A stretch of DNA of 64,000 nucleotides, from the NCBI RefSeq assembly GCF_965208485.1, contig NZ_OZ242344.1:682001-746000 (forward strand), given 5' to 3'. Shown in pieces: positions 42,646 through 50,774 of this stretch. This stretch comes from Poriferisodalis sp965208485. GTDB taxonomy: Bacteria > Actinomycetota > Acidimicrobiia > Acidimicrobiales > Poriferisodalaceae. The notes below the pieces were generated by a model. It was given only the letters and a program-made list of their open reading frames with translations. It searched no databases and was not told the DNA's origin. Made by a program: the position numbers and the translations under genes. Numbering within the stretch: position 1 is the first letter of the stretch; each line of letters begins with the position of its first letter.

Positions 42646-42834
42646 CCCTCCGTCCACCAGCACGGTGCAGGCGCCGCACTCGCCTTCGCCGCATGCCTCC
42701 TTGGTGCCCGTGAGTCCCAACCGGTCCCGCAGCGCTCCCAGCAGCGTCTCAGCGGCATGCACGTCGATCTGGCGTGCTCGATCATTCGCGACAAGCCGGA
42801 TCGATAGCTTCTGCTCTGGAGATGGTGCAGGCAT
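42645..42834 (-). pseudogene. 2Fe-2S subunit (CoxS/XdhC-like) N-terminal fragment
   Basis: From ATG 42834 the protein MPAPSPEQKLSIRLVANDRA continues to ACGEGECGACTVLVDGGP, which is the plant-type 2Fe-2S ferredoxin domain of molybdenum hydroxylases. It stops after ~62 residues, before the second Fe-S domain. The start and first half look intact, so a short ferredoxin-like peptide could still be made. Confidence 0.75.
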
Positions 42835-42880
42835 CAGGTGTCCGCCCCGGAGATCTCCGCACTGCACCGCCGCCTGCCTG

Positions 42881-43189
42881 CTAGCAGCTCAGCGCGTAGG
42901 AAACGGTTCGACAGACAGCGTTCATCGTCCCTGGGTCCAACTCGCCGACGCATCCATCGAGCGTCGAGCGTCGCAGGGTGTGGAGGCCGTCGCAATTGAC
43001 CGCCGACTCGCGCGGCAAACCGACTTCGGAATTGTCGATCAGAACCTCAGAGTGCAACCCGCGAAACGCGGTAGTGACCTCAGCAACCGTCACCAGTTCG
43101 CGGACATCAATGACTTCGGGTCGAGTCAGGACCAGCACTGGACGTCGCTTGCCGCCCGCCTGAGCCCACCAAATCTCGCCGCGATTCAC
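42881..43189 (-). CDS. mazF: MazF/PemK-family endoribonuclease toxin
   Basis: A 102-residue protein with the MazF fold: MNRGEIWWAQAGGKRRPVLV, VTVAEVTTAFRGLHSEVLI and ESAVNCDGLHTLRRSTLDGC. The catalytic arginine and threonine region (KRRPVLVLTRPE) is present. It cleaves mRNA or rRNA at short sequence motifs. ATG 43189 overlaps the antitoxin stop by ATGA, so antitoxin-first coupling is as usual. Confidence 0.88.
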   Translation of the reverse strand: MNRGEIWWAQAGGKRRPVLVLTRPEVIDVRELVTVAEVTTAFRGLHSEVLIDNSEVGLPRESAVNCDGLHTLRRSTLDGCVGELDPGTMNAVCRTVSYALSC

Positions 43190-43398
43190 TCGTTACCCCA
43201 GGCTTCCGCATCGTCCCAGAAGTCGTCGGGTGTCTCAGGGACTCGCAAGTACGCAGCCCGGTCAGCTTCGCCCATCGCGCGCCGCACAGCCTCGGCCACG
43301 CCTTCTCGCGCCGCAGCGGAGATGTTCACGCTCAACCGGTGCGCCTGCGCCGCCAGTTCTCTGTCCAGCGTGAACGTCGTCCTCGTCGTTGCCATCAC
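43186..43398 (-). CDS. MazE/CopG-like antitoxin
   Basis: A 70-residue protein (ATG 43398 or 43395). The first part, ATTRTTFTLDRELAAQAHRL, has the strand-helix pattern of a ribbon-helix-helix DNA-binding domain. The acidic tail YLRVPETPDDFWDDAEAWGN would occupy the toxin. Coupled to MazF by a four-base overlap. The AT-rich bases just upstream (tgttctatcactatttgctagc) probably hold the promoter and operator. Confidence 0.8.
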   Translation of the reverse strand: MMATTRTTFTLDRELAAQAHRLSVNISAAAREGVAEAVRRAMGEADRAAYLRVPETPDDFWDDAEAWGNE

Positions 43399-43829
43399 TC
43401 TGTTCTATCACTATTTGCTAGCACCATCATGCAGCAATCGACGCTCTCCATCATGCTGGCGTCGCTCACGGTTCGCGATCCATTGCCGGCCTCCCTATTG
43501 TCCGATGCGCTCGCGGGATGTTGTAGGGACACGTCTTCATGCACCCGTCCGGCAGGCCGAAAAGACGTCGACGATGTCGCCGAAGGTGTGCGAGACGCTC
43601 CACGCCCCCGGTGCCGGGCGCGGCTCTGGCCGCTGCGGCAGCGCCGCTGCTCTGTCGACGCTCCCGGGCACACGCCGCGGCAGCAGTTCGGTTGGCAGCG
43701 GTCCAGCAGCGGCCGGTCGATTGCGGTGCGAGAACAGTCGCATCTGAATCGCCGGCTCTCTCGTCAGGCCGATGCGAGGCCGACAGCGAATGCGCTCTGA
43801 GGCTGCCGTTCAACGTTCGGCACAGCCCC
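43399..43829. other. No intact gene; possible relic
   Basis: On the minus strand two adjacent frames give GAWSVSHTFGDIVDVFSA and GCMKTCPYNIPRAHRTIG, which might be the decayed cysteine motif region of an iron-sulphur protein, but I cannot identify it. The plus strand has only long C/G-rich open frames of arbitrary composition. Confidence 0.3.
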
Positions 43830-44513
43830 TCAGTCGGCCGCCACTGGGGGCGTGGTCTCGCTCATGCGATCCCACACGACCTGGTCGGGAAGGCTCATGA
43901 CCATGTCGTAGTGGTCTTCGGGCATCAGCCGCGGCATGCCGGTGTCCCCCGACGGCTGCGCTACCGGCTCGGCTGGACGGTCGTACGTCGCCGGGTACTT
44001 CAGCCGCTCCAGGTCGGCCTCAGAGATCCCGCACAGTTCTTGAACTTCAGGATCAACCCACTGCTCCACGGGAATGGCCGAGCCGCACGCCACCTCGAGC
44101 GCCAGACCCTCGGGTCCTGCGAAGTAGATCGACTGGATGAAGCCGTGATCGATCGGGCCGAACACCTGCACACCGCGGTCACGGATGCGATCCCGCAGCG
44201 CCATCAGGTCCTCGAAGGTGTCCACATTGAAGGCGACATGCTGCATCGTGCCCGCGGTCACCGGCTCCCCCGGGCCGCCTGCGTGGGTGACGCCGAGCTC
44301 AATGTCCTTGGCGTTGTCGGGATGCTGCACGAACGCCACGTAGCTGTCGGGCGCCAGCTCCACGAAGCCGTGGTAGGTGCCGTCCACGCCGTGCATCCAA
44401 TACAGGGCCTTCAGCGGCAGCCCCAGCACATCGCACCAGAACTCCAATTGGCCCTTCATGTCCCGGGTGGAAAGAGCGAGGTGATTCACGCCGTTGGGAT
44501 GCAAAGCAGTCAT
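43830..44513 (-). CDS. VOC-family protein (extradiol dioxygenase/glyoxalase fold)
   Basis: A 227-residue protein with one VOC module and an extra C-terminal ~70 residues. GVNHLALSTRDMKGQLEFWC has the first metal His, MQHVAFNVDTFEDLMALRDR the second, and AGPEGLALEVACG the glutamate. The tail (RLMPEDHYDMVMSLPDQVVW) is unusual. It is likely part of an aromatic or isoprenoid breakdown set with the SnoaL-like and LLM-class genes following on the same strand. The substrate is unknown. Confidence 0.75.
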   Translation of the reverse strand: MTALHPNGVNHLALSTRDMKGQLEFWCDVLGLPLKALYWMHGVDGTYHGFVELAPDSYVAFVQHPDNAKDIELGVTHAGGPGEPVTAGTMQHVAFNVDTFEDLMALRDRIRDRGVQVFGPIDHGFIQSIYFAGPEGLALEVACGSAIPVEQWVDPEVQELCGISEADLERLKYPATYDRPAEPVAQPSGDTGMPRLMPEDHYDMVMSLPDQVVWDRMSETTPPVAAD

Positions 44514-44587
44514 TCGAGCCGCCCCCCTGCTGCAGTTCTGTTGTGACTATATGCCTCGGAGATTCTGGGCAGCTGACCCGAGTGCGC

Positions 44588-45049
44588 TCAGGAAGTTTCG
44601 GCTGCGAGCGCCGCCTTGCGTTCCTCGTATGCCTCCACCATCTCGATGAAACGGTTCGGGTTGTAGATGTCTTCCTCGTAGCTCCACAGGCCATCGCCCG
44701 CGTACTTGAGGAGCGAGAAGTTGTACTCCCGATTCGTCGAGCCGTCGCCGAGATCGGCCATGCGATTCCAGATCTGGCACACGACCCAGCCGCGTTCTTC
44801 GTCGATGATGTACCACTCGATCGGGAACTCGATCATCTCGGATCCCGGCCACTCGCTCATCTGGGACTGGATCCACTCGTAGATGGCCTCGCGTCCGACC
44901 ATCGTGCCGAAGAAGTGCTCGACGTAGGTGGCGTCGGGAGTGAAGCGGTCGGCCCAGTCACGCCAATCACCTGTCTCCCCCGCCTTGCGGCTCGCCGCCT
45001 GATAGGTGGCAAGCGCCTCTTCGATCTCGTCACGGCTCCACTGGCCCAT
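44588..45049 (-). CDS. SnoaL/NTF2-like protein
   Basis: A 153-residue cone-shaped NTF2-fold protein: YQAASRKAGETGDWRDWADR, FTPDATYVEHFFGTMVGREA, IYEWIQSQMSE and WYIIDEERGWVVCQIWNRM. Members are isomerases, dehydratases or hydroxylases of small hydrophobic molecules, or have no activity. Located between the VOC gene and the LLM-class gene on the same strand with 56-75 bp gaps. Confidence 0.75.
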   Translation of the reverse strand: MGQWSRDEIEEALATYQAASRKAGETGDWRDWADRFTPDATYVEHFFGTMVGREAIYEWIQSQMSEWPGSEMIEFPIEWYIIDEERGWVVCQIWNRMADLGDGSTNREYNFSLLKYAGDGLWSYEEDIYNPNRFIEMVEAYEERKAALAAETS

Positions 45050-45105
45050 GGTCCGACATCCTCAGCTGTGGGGGTACTGAGGCCGCAGAGTAGGCGCAGC
45101 GATGC

Positions 45106-46116
45106 TCAGGATGAGGCCAACGGGGCCATCACGTGTTCGGCGAAGAGGTCAAATGACCGGTCCACTTCATAGGTGGACAGGTCACCCCAAGCGAAGACCC
45201 CCACGAAATAATCGGTTCCGGCCTCTTCGGCGAACTGTTGGCAGTGTTCACGAACTGTTTGCGGCGAACCGACGACCACTGCTTGGAAGTGCTTGGCCTT
45301 GTCGTAGTCGCCGCCGAGCGTCGGGTCGTTGGGCGGCGTCATCTCATAACGGCGGAACAGCCGTGTCAGGTGCTCGGTGAATGCGGCCCAGGTGCGACGC
45401 CCGATCTCGTCGGCCTCACTGTCGGTGGGTGCCACGACCAGTCGTCGCAGCCCGCCGATCATCGGCTCGTGATGGCGGCCGATACCGTCCGCGCCGAGGA
45501 GTTCGCTGTAGCGAGCGGTGCTCGCAGCCACGGCGGCAAGCGGTCCCGCTGCCATCGTGCGCACGCCCATCCCGGCGGCAGTGTCCAGCTGGCCAGGACG
45601 CCACAGCGGCGGGTAGGGCTTCTGGTAAGGCTCGAATTCGATCGGCACGTCGGTGAAGCTGAAGAACTGCCCGTCAAAGCTGAAATTTCCGCTGGTCTGC
45701 ATGGCGGCCAGGATCAACTCGAGTGACTCTTCGGTCTTCGCGATGGCGTCGTCGGGGTCGAGGCCCCAGAGCAGGTGCTCGGGCACGCTGATGCCCTTGC
45801 CGAACCCGAATTCCAAGCGGCCCTCGGACAGCTGATCCAGCATGCACAGCTCTTCGGCCAGCCGGATCGGATGGTAAAAGGGCAGCAAGTGCACGAGCGA
45901 GCAGATGCGGATGCGGCTGGTGCGCTCGACGGCCGCCGCCAAGAAGACGTTGATGCTGGGCGCAGCATCGAGCGGGATCAGGTGGTGCTCGGACTTGTGC
46001 CAGCCCCACACGCCGGCCTGCTCGGCCCGTTCCAGCAGGTCCAGACGGTGGCGGTAGAGCTCATGCCACGGCACATCTCCCGGCTGTTCGAGCTGGTCGA
46101 AGATGCCGAAACGCAT
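45106..46116 (-). CDS. LLM-class flavin-dependent monooxygenase
   Basis: A 336-residue luciferase-like protein, ATG 46116 (MRFGIFDQLEQPGDVPWHEL). Features are AGVWGWHKSEHHLIPLDAAP with the HH pair of bacterial luciferase-type enzymes, SRIRICSLVHLLPFYHPIRL, SEGRLEFGFGKGISVPEHL and YPPLWRPGQLDTAAGMGV. It is probably FMNH2- or F420-dependent. It ends the minus-strand run with the SnoaL-like and VOC genes, suggesting a shared degradation route. Confidence 0.85.
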   Translation of the reverse strand: MRFGIFDQLEQPGDVPWHELYRHRLDLLERAEQAGVWGWHKSEHHLIPLDAAPSINVFLAAAVERTSRIRICSLVHLLPFYHPIRLAEELCMLDQLSEGRLEFGFGKGISVPEHLLWGLDPDDAIAKTEESLELILAAMQTSGNFSFDGQFFSFTDVPIEFEPYQKPYPPLWRPGQLDTAAGMGVRTMAAGPLAAVAASTARYSELLGADGIGRHHEPMIGGLRRLVVAPTDSEADEIGRRTWAAFTEHLTRLFRRYEMTPPNDPTLGGDYDKAKHFQAVVVGSPQTVREHCQQFAEEAGTDYFVGVFAWGDLSTYEVDRSFDLFAEHVMAPLASS

Positions 46117-46185
46117 GAGCGGCGAGCGTAGTGGTGGGCTGGGGCGCGCCACCGGGGCACCGGGCGCGCCGGCTCGGTCGGTGCC

Positions 46186-46266
46186 TCAGATGATGGCGCT
46201 CTCGACGAACGGCTCGCCCTCGACGATGCGGCGGTAGCCCAGCGGCGTCAGATCCAGCGTGCGGCA
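46186..46266 (-). pseudogene. C-terminal remnant of an FAD oxidoreductase
   Basis: The minus strand reads CRTLDLTPLGYRRIVEGEPF and VESAII before a stop at 46186-46188. It is clearly the same tail as that of the intact FAD oxidoreductase at 50775-51959 (YRTLDLTPLGYQRVVENRPF, PESAII). Only 26 codons remain. It marks an old duplication or replacement on the left side of the TrlF defence pair. Confidence 0.8.
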
Positions 46267-46288
46267 CGGCGACCGAATGCTGAGGCTT

Positions 46289-46453
46289 TCACCGGGTTCG
46301 CGCAGTCATCAGTCCCTCGCGGGCCGCGGCGTCGGTGAGCTGCCGATCGCCGCTCACCTTGCCGTGGTCGGTGACCACGATCTCCTGGCCTGCCCGCGCC
46401 GCAACCAAGTACTTGCTGAGATGGTTGCGCAGTTCGCGTATTCCCGCTTCCAT
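46289..46453 (-). CDS. Phd/YefM-type antitoxin, shortened
   Basis: A 54-residue frame starting at ATG 46453: MEAGIRELRNHLSKYLVAAR, AGQEIVVTDHGKVSGDRQLT, DAAAREGLMTARTR. The first 35 residues are the Phd/YefM DNA-binding fold. The usual following strand (RPVARLVP) is missing, so there is an internal deletion, and no toxin gene follows. It diverges from TrlF across an AT-rich promoter region (46454-46500, with aattg...caatt arms). It may be a leftover of a toxin-antitoxin module. Confidence 0.65.
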   Translation of the reverse strand: MEAGIRELRNHLSKYLVAARAGQEIVVTDHGKVSGDRQLTDAAAREGLMTARTR

Positions 46454-46587
46454 GGTCCAATTGTAGCGCTATTGAGATAGCAATTATCGCCAGATATGGC
46501 TCGCCGGCGGCTGCGTCGAACCCGAATTGGCCCACTTTGCCCTGCCAGTGGAGCGACCACGCTAAACCCACTGGGTACCGTAGGACG

Positions 46588-49419
46588 ATGGCTGCCGACG
46601 ACGCCGACTCCGGGAAGTATCCCGGTGCGCGCTGGTGGAAGTTCGACTTTCACGCCCACACACCTGCGTCGTCGGACTACCGCACCCCCGAGTCGATGGC
46701 TCGTCGGCCGTCGATGTCCGCTGAGGCGTGGCTGCTCGCTCACATGAAGGCCGAGATCGACTGCGTAGCGGTCACCGACCTGCACTCGGGTGACTGGATT
46801 GACGAGTTGCAGTCCACGCTCGCCGAGATGGAGTGTCGGGAGCCCGCCGGAATGCGGCCTCTGTGCCTCTTTCCGGGCGTGGAGATCGTCGCCAGCGGGG
46901 GAACGCACATTCTCGCCATCTTTGATCCTGGCACCGGCAAGGGCACTATCGACGGCGTTCTCGCGGCCGTCCGGTATCGGGGCCTCCCCGGGGAAGTCAG
47001 CGAGGCGGCCCAGGCCTCCGTGATGGATGTCGCGGCTTCCATCGCCGAGCTTGACGGCATCGCGATTCCAGCGCGCGTGGACTCGAATCGCGGAGTGTGG
47101 GAGCAGCCGGGAAACACCCTCGAGCCGCTGCTGGACTGTGGCCACGTGTTTGCCATCGAGACCGTGGGCACCGAAGCGCCACGCCGGCACAGCTACGAGC
47201 AGCGTCACCTGGCTTGGCCGAGCGTCCTCGGCTCGGAGACCAGCCGTCTCACTCGGACTCATGCACCCGACCCGCTCGGCCGCCACTTCACATGGGTGAA
47301 GATGGAACAGCCTTCAATTGACGGGCTGCGTTTGGCCCTGCTCGACGGCGACTACTACTCGATCCAGCGCAGCGATGTCACCGCATCGCCGAAGCCCCCT
47401 GCCTTGCCACGCGAGCGCATCCTGGGCATCCGCATATCAGAGGCCAAGTTCATGGGACGCGGCAGTAGCGCCGATCTGCGCTTCAGCCCGTGGTTCAACG
47501 TCATCATCGGCGGGCGCGGATCGGGCAAGTCGACGGTGCTGCACTGCATGCGCCTCGCAGCCCAGCGCGAGGCCGAACTGAAGCGCTTGAGCGAGCACAG
47601 CAGCACCCGCCTGACGTTCGAGCATTTCAATCGCATCCCAGATGCGCGGTCGGGCGAAGGCGGCCTCACCGCCGACGCTCGCATCGAGTGGGAGGTACTG
47701 CGTGAGGCAACACCCCATCGCGTCCACCGGCGCCTGAATTCAGGCGACGATGAACCGGTGGTCGAACAGCGCGTTGGCGGAGCTTGGACTCGGTCCGTGG
47801 CGCAGCATGTCACCAGCGAGCGGTTTCCGCTGCGGTTGTTCAGCCAAGGACAGATCTCTGAACTCGCCGGCGAGAACCAGAACTCGTTGTTCGACCTGAT
47901 CGATGAAGGCGCCCAGGCAGCGGCCGTGCAGCAGAGTTTCGAGGAAGCCTGCAGGCGCTACTGGCGAACCTGCGAGCGCGTGAGGGAACTCGATCAGCGG
48001 CTCGTGCGCAGCGATGACGTCGAGGTCCGTATCGAGGACATCGAGAGGAAGGTCCAGACGCTTGCGCAGTCCGGTCATGCCGAAGCTGTACAGGCACTGC
48101 GGCATCAAGAGCGAGCGCAGCGTGAGCTAGATCGCCAATTCTCGCTCGCTGACGAGTTCCACAAACGACTCCTGGCAGCCGCTGAGCAGTTCGCGCCCGA
48201 GGATGTCCCTGAGGGAGCACTCGACAGCACGACCGTCGAAGGCCAAGAAGCCCTGGCGGTCATTGACAGACTGCACGACGCAGAACGCGGCGCCGCAGAC
48301 CGTCTCAAGCAAGCAGCGAACGACCTGCGCCAAGCCATCGAGCAGCAGCGAGCGACCCTTCGTGAGGGTGCATGGCAGCGCCAAGCTGAGCAGATCCGCA
48401 GCGATTACGCCGCTGCGGTAGACGCGCTCGGCGCCTCGGAGGCGGGCGACCCGGGCCAGCATGCTCGGTGGTTGCAAGAACGCCAAGGACTTCTGGCCGA
48501 GCGCGAGCGCCTTGTCGCCGAGCGAGCCGAGCGCGACGAACTCGCTGCCCAGGCCGAACAGCAGCTCGGCGAGGTCACGATCGCACGGCGCGAGCTGAGC
48601 GCTGCCCGTTCGGCATTCCTCGAGCACACGCTCGCCGAGAACAAGTTCGTCCGGATTCGGCTTGTCCCCTACGGCGACGCCCTGGCAAATGCAGAGCGCT
48701 CGTTTCGAGAGATCATCGACGTCCCGGACCAGAGATTCGCCCAGGACATCGGCGGCGATGCGGACTCCCCCGACGCGATCATCAACGGACTGCTGAGCGA
48801 GCTGCCAGACGATGTCGAAGTGCGTCGTGACGCGGTGGAGGGACGCCTCGAAGCGCTGCGCCGCCGGATACGGGATGCATGCACGGGCAGCGGATCATTT
48901 CACGGCCACTTCAACAACTACTTCAGCGCCAGGTTCAGCCAAGAGCCTGGATTCCTGGACCGGATACTCACCTGGTTCCCGCCCGACAGTCTCCACGTCG
49001 AATACAGCCGCAGCAGCGACGGCGACGATTTCGTGCCCATCAAGCACGGTTCAGCAGGCCAACGCGCTGCTGCGATGCTGGCCTTCCTGCTTGCGTACGG
49101 CGATGAGCCGCTAGTGCTCGATCAGCCCGAAGACGACTTGGACAACCAGCTCATCTACGGCCTCGTCGTGCAGCAGATCCGTGACAACAAGATGCGGCGA
49201 CAGATCATCGCCGTCACGCACAATCCCAACATCGTGGTCAACGGCGATGCCGAGATGGTCCACGTGCTCGACTTCGTCGACGGCCAGTGCCGCGTCGTTC
49301 AGGCCGGCTCGCTGCAACGCACCGAGGTTCGAGATGAGGTGTGCAAGGTCATGGAAGGCGGTCGGGAGGCGCTCGAGCGTCGTTACCGCCGACTCGAGAT
49401 CAGGCCGTCGAATGTTTGA
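46588..49419 (+). CDS. TrlF-family protein: PHP phosphoesterase plus SMC-like ATPase
   Basis: A 943-residue protein (ATG 46588; TTG 46537 also open). Residues ~15-260 are a PHP domain with metal motifs WKFDFHAHTPASSDYR, DCVAVTDLHSGDWIDEL and AIPARVDSNRGVW. The ATPase follows: Walker A VIIGGRGSGKSTVLHCMRLA, a long coiled coil (about residues 430-660), signature-like HGSAGQRAAAMLAFLLAYG, Walker B EPLVLDQPEDDLDNQLIY and switch IIAVTHNPNIVVNGDAEM. TrlF proteins are found in phage-defence and tRNA-linked contexts. It overlaps the AlbA_2 gene by 8 bp, so the two work together. Confidence 0.85.
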   Translation: MAADDADSGKYPGARWWKFDFHAHTPASSDYRTPESMARRPSMSAEAWLLAHMKAEIDCVAVTDLHSGDWIDELQSTLAEMECREPAGMRPLCLFPGVEIVASGGTHILAIFDPGTGKGTIDGVLAAVRYRGLPGEVSEAAQASVMDVAASIAELDGIAIPARVDSNRGVWEQPGNTLEPLLDCGHVFAIETVGTEAPRRHSYEQRHLAWPSVLGSETSRLTRTHAPDPLGRHFTWVKMEQPSIDGLRLALLDGDYYSIQRSDVTASPKPPALPRERILGIRISEAKFMGRGSSADLRFSPWFNVIIGGRGSGKSTVLHCMRLAAQREAELKRLSEHSSTRLTFEHFNRIPDARSGEGGLTADARIEWEVLREATPHRVHRRLNSGDDEPVVEQRVGGAWTRSVAQHVTSERFPLRLFSQGQISELAGENQNSLFDLIDEGAQAAAVQQSFEEACRRYWRTCERVRELDQRLVRSDDVEVRIEDIERKVQTLAQSGHAEAVQALRHQERAQRELDRQFSLADEFHKRLLAAAEQFAPEDVPEGALDSTTVEGQEALAVIDRLHDAERGAADRLKQAANDLRQAIEQQRATLREGAWQRQAEQIRSDYAAAVDALGASEAGDPGQHARWLQERQGLLAERERLVAERAERDELAAQAEQQLGEVTIARRELSAARSAFLEHTLAENKFVRIRLVPYGDALANAERSFREIIDVPDQRFAQDIGGDADSPDAIINGLLSELPDDVEVRRDAVEGRLEALRRRIRDACTGSGSFHGHFNNYFSARFSQEPGFLDRILTWFPPDSLHVEYSRSSDGDDFVPIKHGSAGQRAAAMLAFLLAYGDEPLVLDQPEDDLDNQLIYGLVVQQIRDNKMRRQIIAVTHNPNIVVNGDAEMVHVLDFVDGQCRVVQAGSLQRTEVRDEVCKVMEGGREALERRYRRLEIRPSNV

Positions 49420-50695
49420 CAGCAGGCATGAGCTGAGCGAGGCCATCCGACTCGGAGAGACGAGCCTTCTCGAACTCAAGGAGGTGCGCTTCACTGGTGA
49501 CCGGATCGCTGGACCGTCTCGCGATGATCTTGCAGATGAGATCACGGCATTCGCGAACAGCCGCGGCGGCGTGGTGGTGCTCGGTGTCGAGGACAAGTCG
49601 CGAGACATCGTCGGCATTCCTGCAGACCGTCTCGATGCCGTCGTCAACTTCGTGAAGGAGATCTGCCACGACTCGATCTCCCCTCCCGTCGAGCAATTCG
49701 TGCTGGACCGACTCTCGCTGCCGTCGAGCAGCGGACACATGGCTGACATCGTGAAGCTGGAGGTGCCGCCGAGCCTCTTTGTGCACCGAGGCCCAGGGGG
49801 CTATTGGCACCGGGCCGGTGACTCGAAGCGGGTCATGTCGCCTGAGTTCCTCGCGCGCCTCTTTCAACAACGCAGCCAGACTCGCCTGATTCGATTTGAC
49901 GAACAGATCGTGGCCAACGCGCGCCTCGCCGATCTCTCTGAGAGTCTCTGCGCGAGGTTCCGCACCACGCGCTCGGACCCCCAAGACGGAACATTCCTGA
50001 CCAAGCTCGGCATGGCCGCAGTGAGTGCGGACGGCTCAGTTGTGCCGACGGTTGCCGGCGTGCTGCTGGGTAGTGAGGCACCAGAGCAGTGGCTCCCGAA
50101 TGCGTTCGTGCAGGCAGTTGCGTACCGCGGCAACATCGTCACTTCGGATGCGACAACGACGTACCAGCAGGACGCAGCCGACATCACCGGACCCTTGGAT
50201 CGGCAGATCATCGAAGCCACCCGCTTCGTGCTCAGAAACATGCGGCACCCGGCGTTCAAGTCCGTCGGCCGCGTCGACCGTCCGCAATTCGACATAGCAG
50301 CCGTCTTCGAAGCGTTGGTCAACGCTGTCGCTCACCGGGACTACGCGATTTATGGTGCCAAGATCCGGCTGCGTCTCTTCGAGGATCGGCTGGATCTGCT
50401 CTCGCCGGGCGCACTCGTCAACTCGTTGACGGTGGACTCGCTTCGGTACCGCCAAACAGCACGCAATGAAACGATCTGCAGCCTGCTCACCAGGTGCCCC
50501 GCACCCGACGAACCGTGGCTCACCGAGGGCCGTGCGCACTTCATGGAAAAACGCGGCGAAGGCGTGCCCATCATCCTCGACAACAGCACGGCACTGTCAG
50601 GGCGCGAACCTGAGTACCGCGAAATCGATGATGCCGAACTGATGCTGACCATCTTCGCCGCGCATCCGGAAGGTAACCACAGATCGATGCACTGA
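49412..50695 (+). CDS. AlbA_2 (Schlafen-like) / HATPase_c_4 protein, partner of TrlF
   Basis: A 427-residue protein, ATG 49412. The N-terminal AlbA_2/divergent-AAA domain has ETSLLELKEVRF, DEITAFANSRGGVVVLGVED and FVHRGPGGYWHRAGDSKRVM. The middle has the helicase-linked block GMAAVSADGSVVPTVAGVLL. The C-terminal HATPase_c_4-like part has FEALVNAVAHRDYAIYGAKI and LDLLSPGALVNSLTVDSL. Related proteins are annotated as putative DNA-binding/transcriptional regulators; Schlafen-type domains can be nucleases. Co-translation with TrlF argues for a two-protein defence system. Confidence 0.82.
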   Translation: MFDSRHELSEAIRLGETSLLELKEVRFTGDRIAGPSRDDLADEITAFANSRGGVVVLGVEDKSRDIVGIPADRLDAVVNFVKEICHDSISPPVEQFVLDRLSLPSSSGHMADIVKLEVPPSLFVHRGPGGYWHRAGDSKRVMSPEFLARLFQQRSQTRLIRFDEQIVANARLADLSESLCARFRTTRSDPQDGTFLTKLGMAAVSADGSVVPTVAGVLLGSEAPEQWLPNAFVQAVAYRGNIVTSDATTTYQQDAADITGPLDRQIIEATRFVLRNMRHPAFKSVGRVDRPQFDIAAVFEALVNAVAHRDYAIYGAKIRLRLFEDRLDLLSPGALVNSLTVDSLRYRQTARNETICSLLTRCPAPDEPWLTEGRAHFMEKRGEGVPIILDNSTALSGREPEYREIDDAELMLTIFAAHPEGNHRSMH

Positions 50696-50774
50696 CGCTG
50701 CTGGTCAACACGCTCTGAAATGCAGGAGGCGACTCCGTCAGGATGTGGACGCCGGAGAACGCTCGACGCCCGGC

